Positions 58,729-64,000 of a DNA stretch of 64,000 nt are shown here, one piece after another. The stretch comes from Planococcus lenghuensis (GTDB lineage Bacteria > Bacillota > Bacilli > Bacillales_A > Planococcaceae). The stretch lies in contig NZ_CP019640.1 of assembly GCF_001999905.1 (NCBI RefSeq), positions 2,460,001 through 2,524,000 on the forward strand, given 5' to 3'. The stretch's first letter is position 1. Every line of letters starts with the position of its first letter. Both the position numbers and the translations under genes were made by a program. Below the pieces are notes generated by a model. The model did not search any database and was not told the DNA's origin. It saw only the letters and a list, made by a program, of their open reading frames with translations.

Positions 58729-59667
58729 TCAGAACGTGGCTTTTTCCTGTTTTAACGATTCGAATTCCCGTTCAGAACAGAATACATAATGCCCCGATGT
58801 CACTTCGCGCATGGCAATCTCTTCACCATCTTCGTATTTGTGTACAGCAGGATCATATGACTTCCGTACGCGGTTCCGTTCATAGTCCGGATCCGGAAGT
58901 GGAATTGCAGACAGGAGTGACTGGGTATACGGATGAAGCGGGTTTTTGTACAGTTCATCTGCCGGAGCCAATTCAACAAGCTTGCCGAAATACATAACGC
59001 CAATCCGGTCAGAGATATACTTAACCATGGACAGATCATGGGCGATGAACAAATATGTCAGCCCTTTCTGCTGCTGGAGTTCTCTCAGCAGGTTAACCAC
59101 CTGCGCCTGGATGGATACATCAAGAGCAGAAATCGGTTCATCGGCAATGATGAATTCTGGATCAACAGCCAATGCACGGGCAATGCCAAGACGCTGCCGC
59201 TGCCCGCCAGAAAATTCATGCGGATAGCGATTGGCGTGTTCTTTGCTGAGTCCGACAGTCTCAAGCAGATCATGGACCATTTCTTTTCGGTCTGTCTGAT
59301 TTTTGGCAAGACCATGGATATCAATACCTTCTGCAATGATGTCCATAACTTTCATGCGCGGATTAAGAGAAGCGTAAGGATCCTGGAAAATCATCTGCAT
59401 TTTACGGTTAAATTTCTTCAAGTCTTTTTTTGACTTTTTTCCATGGACGTTCTCGCCATTGAAGTATACTTCGCCTGCGGTAGCATCATAGAGGCGGATA
59501 ATAGTCCGCCCGGTTGTTGATTTACCACAGCCAGACTCACCTACCAGGCCGAGCGTTTCACCTTTGTATATATCAAATGTAATATCATCAACTGCCCGGA
59601 CTTCATTTGCTTTGTCTTTATTGAAATACTGCTTCAAGTTTCGAATTTCCAACAGCTTTTCAGACAT
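58729..59667 (-). CDS. oppF: Oligopeptide ABC transporter ATP-binding protein OppF
   Basis: A 312-residue ABC ATPase of the peptide/nickel type: Walker [16 protein letters not shown] (about residue 42), signature [16 protein letters not shown] (about 150), Walker [15 protein letters not shown] (about 172), switch His in [10 protein letters not shown]. The C-terminal extension (from about 245; [19 protein letters not shown]) is the oligopeptide-transporter C domain with a late Cys (HYVFCSERE). The order after OppD and an eight-base overlap with it mark it as OppF. It powers peptide import. Confidence 0.94.
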   Translation of the reverse strand: MSEKLLEIRNLKQYFNKDKANEVRAVDDITFDIYKGETLGLVGESGCGKSTTGRTIIRLYDATAGEVYFNGENVHGKKSKKDLKKFNRKMQMIFQDPYASLNPRMKVMDIIAEGIDIHGLAKNQTDRKEMVHDLLETVGLSKEHANRYPHEFSGGQRQRLGIARALAVDPEFIIADEPISALDVSIQAQVVNLLRELQQQKGLTYLFIAHDLSMVKYISDRIGVMYFGKLVELAPADELYKNPLHPYTQSLLSAIPLPDPDYERNRVRKSYDPAVHKYEDGEEIAMREVTSGHYVFCSEREFESLKQEKATF

Positions 59668-60721
59668 TTACTTTGCCCCCCTCATAGTAGCGGCTTCCCG
59701 GATAACTCTTCATTCGTTCAATGATCATCGTTGGCGGCTCCACTTGTGGTGCATCGGGATGCAGAAGCCATGTTGCTGCATAATGTGTATCACTGACCTT
59801 GAAGAAAGGCGGTGATTCTTCGAGGTCGATTTGAAGGGCATAATCGCTTCGAAGAGCAAAAGCATCTCCTTTAGGCGGTGACAGCAGATCGGGCGGTGTA
59901 CCTGGAATTGCATACAATTTCTCATCCGCAGTATCAACAGACGGCATGGAGCTGAGGAGCCCCCATGTATACGGGTGCTGTGGATTATAGAAAATCTCAT
60001 CCACCGTACCGATTTCTACAATTTTCCCGCCATACATAACGGCTACCCGGTCAGCAATATTAGCAACAACGCCAAGGTCATGGGTGATAAAAATGATCGA
60101 TGTATCAATTTTTTTCTGCAAATCTTTCATCAATTCCAGGATTTGCGCTTGGATGGTTACATCAAGTGCGGTAGTCGGCTCATCAGCAATCAATATTTTG
60201 GGATTGCAAGCCAAAGCGACTGCAATGACGATCCGCTGACGCTGACCACCGGAAAACTGGTGAGGATATTGCTTCATCCGCTGTTCAGGATTCGGCATAC
60301 CAACCATCCGCAGAAGGTCAACCGCAATCCGTTTCGCTTCTGCCTTTCCGACTTTTTGATGTTTTAGAAGCGGTTCAATGATTTGAGTACCGATTTTCAT
60401 TGTCGGATTCAGCGAAGTCATTGGATCCTGGAAAATCATTGAGATATCTTTTCCTCTGATTTTTTGCATTTCTTTATCTTTCAGCTTTGTCAGATCACGT
60501 CCGTCAAACAGAATTTCTCCACTCTTGAATTCAGCAGAGTTTTCAGGCAAGAGACGCATGATCGATTTAGTTGTGACAGACTTACCGGAACCGGATTCCC
60601 CCACAATCGCCAGCGTTTCTCCCTTATAGAGATCAAAATTCACGCCACGGATCGCTTTTACTTCACCAGCGAACGTATTGAAGGAAAGCTCAAGATCCTT
60701 AACTTCCAGAATTTTTTCCAT
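59660..60721 (-). CDS. oppD: Oligopeptide ABC transporter ATP-binding protein OppD
   Basis: A 353-residue ABC ATPase: Walker [18 protein letters not shown] (about residue 38), signature [16 protein letters not shown] (about 155), Walker [15 protein letters not shown] (about 175), switch His in [10 protein letters not shown]. The C-terminal oligopeptide domain includes [15 protein letters not shown]. Pairs with OppF as a heterodimer under the OppBC pore. AAGGGGGG precedes the ATG; the gene follows oppC by 18 bases. Confidence 0.95.
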   Translation of the reverse strand: MEKILEVKDLELSFNTFAGEVKAIRGVNFDLYKGETLAIVGESGSGKSVTTKSIMRLLPENSAEFKSGEILFDGRDLTKLKDKEMQKIRGKDISMIFQDPMTSLNPTMKIGTQIIEPLLKHQKVGKAEAKRIAVDLLRMVGMPNPEQRMKQYPHQFSGGQRQRIVIAVALACNPKILIADEPTTALDVTIQAQILELMKDLQKKIDTSIIFITHDLGVVANIADRVAVMYGGKIVEIGTVDEIFYNPQHPYTWGLLSSMPSVDTADEKLYAIPGTPPDLLSPPKGDAFALRSDYALQIDLEESPPFFKVSDTHYAATWLLHPDAPQVEPPTMIIERMKSYPGSRYYEGGKVNV

Positions 60722-60739
60722 TGTCTGCTTCCCCCCTTA

Positions 60740-61759
60740 TTAATCTTTCATCTTCGGATCGAGCGCGTCACGCAGCCCGTCACCGATCAGATTAAACGCA
60801 ATCATGATGATACTCAAGACTATTGCAGGATAGACCAGAATATGCGGCTGGAATTCAATCAGTTTATACCCGTCATTAATCAGTGTTCCAAGTGAAGCTT
60901 CCGGTGCCTGCAGCCCCAGACCGATAAAGCTTAGAAACGCTTCAAAGAATATGGCATTTGGAATGGTAAACATCGTGTTGATGATGACAATCCCAAGAAT
61001 ATTCGGCAATAGATGTTTCCAAATAATCCGTGTATTGCTGGCTCCCAGTGTTTTCGAAGCCAGAACAAACTCTTGGTTTTTAAACTTGAGGATTTGTCCG
61101 CGGACAACCCGGGACATACCGATCCATCCGGTAATCGTAAGAGCGATGATGATCGCTGTAATCCCAGGATCCATAATCATGATCATCAGGATAACAACAA
61201 CCAAGTTTGGAATTCCGATCAGGATTTCGACAATCCGCTGCAGAACATCATCAATGCGCCCCCCGAAATAACCGGAAATACCGCCATAGACGATACCGAT
61301 GCCCATATCGATGATTGCAGCCATGAAGGCGATGAAGAGAGAAACTTGCGTTCCTGCCCAGACCCGGCTGAACATGTCACGTCCCAGTCCATCTGTACCT
61401 AACCAGTAATTGACTTCAACGTTTTTCATTTCATATAAATCGACTTCCTGTCCGCCGAGTGTACCGACGCCGTCAAATAACGGAAGAAATTCAAGTCCAC
61501 CGACTTTAGGCGGCAGGTTGGCGTGCGTGATTGTCTGCTGGTTCGGATCGAACTGGCCGATATGTGGTCCGATGATCGACATGATCAAAATCAAAAGGAA
61601 AACAACCAGTGAAACTACGGCCCCTTTGTTTTTACGCAGTCGTCTCCAGGCATCCTGCCAGAAGTTCAGGCTTGGTTTTGCGATTTTCTCTGCTTGAGAA
61701 GGGTCAATGGTTACCCGCTCAAACACTCCCTTTGGAAGTTGTTCAGGATGTTGAGTCAT
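60740..61759 (-). CDS. oppC: Oligopeptide ABC transporter permease OppC
   Basis: A 339-residue permease with an OppC-type N-terminal cytoplasmic tail and first helix (KGAVVSLVVFLLILIMSIIG), an extracytoplasmic loop (LPPKVGGLEFLPLF..YWLGTDGLGRDMFSRVWAG, the latter the OppC signature) and a bundle of five helices with the EAA loop EFVLASKTLGASNTRIIWKHLLPN (two blocks, about residues 215-240). The ATG overlaps the oppB stop (TAATG) with GGAGG upstream. Confidence 0.95.
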   Translation of the reverse strand: MTQHPEQLPKGVFERVTIDPSQAEKIAKPSLNFWQDAWRRLRKNKGAVVSLVVFLLILIMSIIGPHIGQFDPNQQTITHANLPPKVGGLEFLPLFDGVGTLGGQEVDLYEMKNVEVNYWLGTDGLGRDMFSRVWAGTQVSLFIAFMAAIIDMGIGIVYGGISGYFGGRIDDVLQRIVEILIGIPNLVVVILMIMIMDPGITAIIIALTITGWIGMSRVVRGQILKFKNQEFVLASKTLGASNTRIIWKHLLPNILGIVIINTMFTIPNAIFFEAFLSFIGLGLQAPEASLGTLINDGYKLIEFQPHILVYPAIVLSIIMIAFNLIGDGLRDALDPKMKD

Positions 61760-62694
61760 TAATCTTTACCTCCAGACAAACGGATTCGGGGATCGATAAT
61801 TCCGTAAAGAATATCCACCACCAGAATGATGAAAATCAGGAACGCAGAGAAGAAGAGTGTCGTACCCATGATGACCGCGAAGTCATTAACTGTAATGGCT
61901 TTGACAAACTGCTCGCCGATTCCGGGTATAGCGAAGATTTTTTCAATAACAAGAGAACCTGTCAGAATAGCAACAGCTAAAGGTCCAAGTACGGTAACAA
62001 GCGGTATAAGTGCATTCCGAAAAGCATGTTTGAATGCAACTTCCGACCGGCTGGCTCCCTTGGCTCTTGCTAATGTAATATAATCAGAACTTAGCACTTC
62101 AATCATTTCAGTTCGAATGAAACGGGCTGCAACAGCAAGCGGCGACATTGCAAGCGCAATAGTCGGCAAGACACTCGACATGAAGCCATCATCCCAAAGT
62201 GCAACCGGGAACCAGCCAAATTTCATACCAAACCAGTACTGCAACCCAGCAGCAAACACGAATGACGGTATGGAGATCCCGAGAATCGCTGCGAATGTGC
62301 TGGAATAATCAATCCATGAATTCTGTCTCAATGCTGCAATCATTCCCAGTAAAATACCGATGAATGTACCAAGAATCATTGCCTGAGCACCAATTTGGAA
62401 TGACGGCCCAATCCGGTCAAGTAGAAGAGTTGTTACTTCCACACCCATGAACTGATTAATTGAAACGCCTAGATCGCCTTGCAAAAGACCAGTTATATAC
62501 TCAAAGTACTGAACGGGCAGCGGTTTATCCAATCCATACTTTGCCAATACGATTGCCTCTTGTTCTGGGGACAGTTTTGAAGCGGCAGCAATTGGGGAAC
62601 CAGGCAGAATTTTCATCAAGAAAAACGTGGCTGTCGCAATAAGATACAGCGTGATTAACATATAAATCAACCGCTTAGCAATATACTTTAACAT
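61759..62694 (-). CDS. oppB: Oligopeptide ABC transporter permease OppB
   Basis: A 311-residue permease. The N-terminal helix (RLIYMLITLYLIATATFFLMK) and PGSPIAAASKLSPEQEAIV are the OppB type; the EAA loop is DYITLARAKGASRSEVAFKHA (about residue 210) followed by FRNALIPLVTVLGP. Six helices in total. With OppC it forms the peptide pore. AGGAGGTG lies five bases before the ATG. A hairpin separates it from oppA. Confidence 0.95.
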   Translation of the reverse strand: MLKYIAKRLIYMLITLYLIATATFFLMKILPGSPIAAASKLSPEQEAIVLAKYGLDKPLPVQYFEYITGLLQGDLGVSINQFMGVEVTTLLLDRIGPSFQIGAQAMILGTFIGILLGMIAALRQNSWIDYSSTFAAILGISIPSFVFAAGLQYWFGMKFGWFPVALWDDGFMSSVLPTIALAMSPLAVAARFIRTEMIEVLSSDYITLARAKGASRSEVAFKHAFRNALIPLVTVLGPLAVAILTGSLVIEKIFAIPGIGEQFVKAITVNDFAVIMGTTLFFSAFLIFIILVVDILYGIIDPRIRLSGGKD

Positions 62695-62828
62695 TGTTGC
62701 ACCTCCTGAAAGTTACTTCTATTATACAAGCATTCTTTTTGTTTAAAAAGAGGTTCTTCCGCTTTTCTAAATATATGTTCAAATTTTTAATGCGGTCATT
62801 TAATTTTCTGTGAATTTTTCTCCATTAG

Positions 62829-62869
62829 AAAAGAGAGTATACCGCGTAAACCTGCGATATACTCTCTTC
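62829..62869 (-). terminator. Attenuating hairpin between oppA and oppB
   Basis: Minus strand AAGAGAGTATA ... TATACTCTCTT (perfect 11 pairs plus inner CGC/GCG) followed by TTCT, 26 bases past the oppA stop. It is probably a partial terminator or 3' protection giving more binding protein than permease. Confidence 0.75.
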
Positions 62870-62895
62870 ATTGTGTCGATCAATACAGTAAACTC

Positions 62896-64000
62896 TTACT
62901 CTGCTCCATCGATGTAAGCCCATTTGTAGCTATAGTCGCCGCCAAATGGATGTGAAACGATGTTATGCACATAAGGTTTTTGCAGTGACATCAGACCGCG
63001 CTGATAGACTGGTGCAATAGCAGCGTCCTCGAGGAGGATGCGTTCTGCTTCAGCCATAGCAGCCCAGCGAGCTTCAGGGTCTAAAGCCAATTCGTTTTTC
63101 GCTGATTCAACAAGTGCGTCGAATTCAGGATTAGAATAGCTCATTTTGTTGTTCGGTCCGTCTGTAACGAACAAGTCGACGAATGTCATTGGATCCTGGT
63201 AATCAGGTCCCCAACCAGCAAACTGGATATCGTAGTCCTGTGCTTCATCAGCCTCAAGACGCACGCTGAATGGCACTTCTCTCAGTTCAAGAGTCAGGCC
63301 AGGAAGAGTTGTTTCAAGCTGCTGCTTCAAATACTCATCCATTTTCTTGGAAAGTTCTGTGTCTCCACCGAGCAGTTCAAGTGTGATTTCTTCAACGCCA
63401 AGCTCTTCAAGTCCAGTTTCCCATGCTTCAAGAGCAGCTTCCGGATCATAGCCGAGCAGATCGCCATTGATATCGCGGAAATCTTCGCCTTCTGCATTGA
63501 ACGCAAAGTCAGTTGGTACAAGGTAATCAGCAGGAAGTGATCCGTTAGCCAGGATTACAGTCGCCAAGTCTTCTTTGTTGAAAGCCATCGCAATTGCTTC
63601 GCGGATATTTTCATTAGCAAGCGGTGTTGGCTCGCCATTGCGTTCCTGATTGAATTTCAGGTAGAACAATGTTGGTTCCAGTTCAGACACGAGTTCAGGA
63701 TCACTTGCATACTGCATCGCGAATTCACCTGACAGAGCTGTGCGGTCTTTCTCGCCAGACTGGTAAAGGTTTACTGCAGTTGAAGTTTCTTTAACTACAT
63801 CGTAATTGATTTCTTCAAGGTTAACCGCTTCAGCATCCCAGTATTCAGGGTTTTTCTCAAGTGACCAACTCAGACCAGTTCCGTCCCAGTTTGTCAGAAC
63901 GAATGGTCCATTGTAAAGCAGGTTTTCAGAGTTTGTAGCATAGTCATCACCAGCGGCTGTTACGAATTCTTCATTCAATGGGTAGAATGTTCCGAAAGCC
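62896..64000 (-). CDS. oppA: Oligopeptide ABC transporter substrate-binding protein OppA, C-terminal part (runs off window)
   Basis: 368 codons are present and the frame continues through the window edge (the last bases read AFGTFYPLNEEFV), so the start, signal peptide and lipobox are outside. The visible part is a family-5 extracellular peptide-binding domain: YNGPFVLTNWDGTGLSW, KNPEYWDAEAV, YYL-type LFYLKFNQER, NIREAIAMAFNKEDL, and the C-terminal DIQFAGWGPDYQDPMTFVDLF and NPEFDALVESAKNE. It captures peptides for OppBCDF downstream. Confidence 0.94.
   Translation of the reverse strand, partial: AFGTFYPLNEEFVTAAGDDYATNSENLLYNGPFVLTNWDGTGLSWSLEKNPEYWDAEAVNLEEINYDVVKETSTAVNLYQSGEKDRTALSGEFAMQYASDPELVSELEPTLFYLKFNQERNGEPTPLANENIREAIAMAFNKEDLATVILANGSLPADYLVPTDFAFNAEGEDFRDINGDLLGYDPEAALEAWETGLEELGVEEITLELLGGDTELSKKMDEYLKQQLETTLPGLTLELREVPFSVRLEADEAQDYDIQFAGWGPDYQDPMTFVDLFVTDGPNNKMSYSNPEFDALVESAKNELALDPEARWAAMAEAERILLEDAAIAPVYQRGLMSLQKPYVHNIVSHPFGGDYSYKWAYIDGAE

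Noticed and set aside
1-64000. CRISPR arrays, prophage, insertion sequences, secondary-metabolite cluster
   Set aside because: No regularly spaced direct repeats, integrase, transposase, phage structural or synthetase genes were seen on either strand.

Overview
The window is a stretch of ordinary chromosome from a low-to-moderate G+C Bacillota of the order Bacillales, most likely Planococcaceae (Planococcus / Planomicrobium / Bhargavaea type); the family is inferred, not proven. The reasons are strong Shine-Dalgarno sites (AAGGAGG types), TTG and GTG starts, intrinsic terminators, and gene order that follows Bacillus subtilis in blocks: ykuL-ccpC, fadH and ykyB on the left; oppABCDF-spx-mecA-coiA-pepF-yjbH-yjbI-yjbK-yjbL-yjbM-nadF-yjbO-prpE, then fabI and yjcF-yjcG-yjcH on the right. 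There are no rRNA genes, CRISPR arrays, phage genes or intact insertion sequences; one tRNA-Val(GAC) is present.

Layout. 0-9 kb: end of an ABC/membrane-protein pair, the citrate-type regulator CcpC with the c-di-AMP-binding CBS protein, dienoyl-CoA reductase FadH, the polyphosphate pair ppx-ppk, and ykyB. 9-20 kb: YkwC dehydrogenase, a MoxR/DUF58/DUF4129 operon, a Spo0E-like phosphatase, an acidic lipoprotein, a MarR regulator with Ogt, an orphan radical SAM/B12 protein, potassium channel KtrD and a TerC-family Mn exporter behind a clear yybP-ykoY manganese riboswitch. 20-32 kb: an SDR gene broken by an in-frame amber codon, an RND exporter, a debris zone (EAL-domain remnant plus a Bacillaceae-type GC-rich repeat), prfC, murE with a leader hairpin, a PAS histidine kinase, and an aldehyde dehydrogenase broken by a one-base frameshift. 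32-43 kb: a 47-codon gene behind a perfect sigma-B-type promoter, a thermonuclease lipoprotein, a 2H phosphoesterase, tRNA-Val, an acyltransferase, a three-gene array of small repeat lipoproteins with a sigma-B-type promoter, a TRAP-TAXI uptake system, a PgpA-like protein and yjcH-yjcG-yjcF. 43-64 kb: fabI with a FapR operator, mgtE, and the conserved prpE-to-opp block that holds the Spx proteolysis circuit (spx, mecA, spxH) and the stringent-response synthetase gene sasB.

How they work together: the right arm links peptide uptake (Opp), peptide breakdown (PepF), Spx/ClpXP thiol-stress control, competence (MecA, CoiA) and (p)ppGpp/NADP supply. The left arm is metabolic and envelope housekeeping. 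The most novel-looking element is the tandem lipoprotein array at 34.9-36.5 kb: three paralogues built from 15-residue W-E-E-Q-G repeats, one of them extended by a duplicated 70-residue module, with a sigma-B-type promoter in front. Two broken genes and an EAL remnant suggest local gene decay or, for the single-base lesions, sequencing errors.
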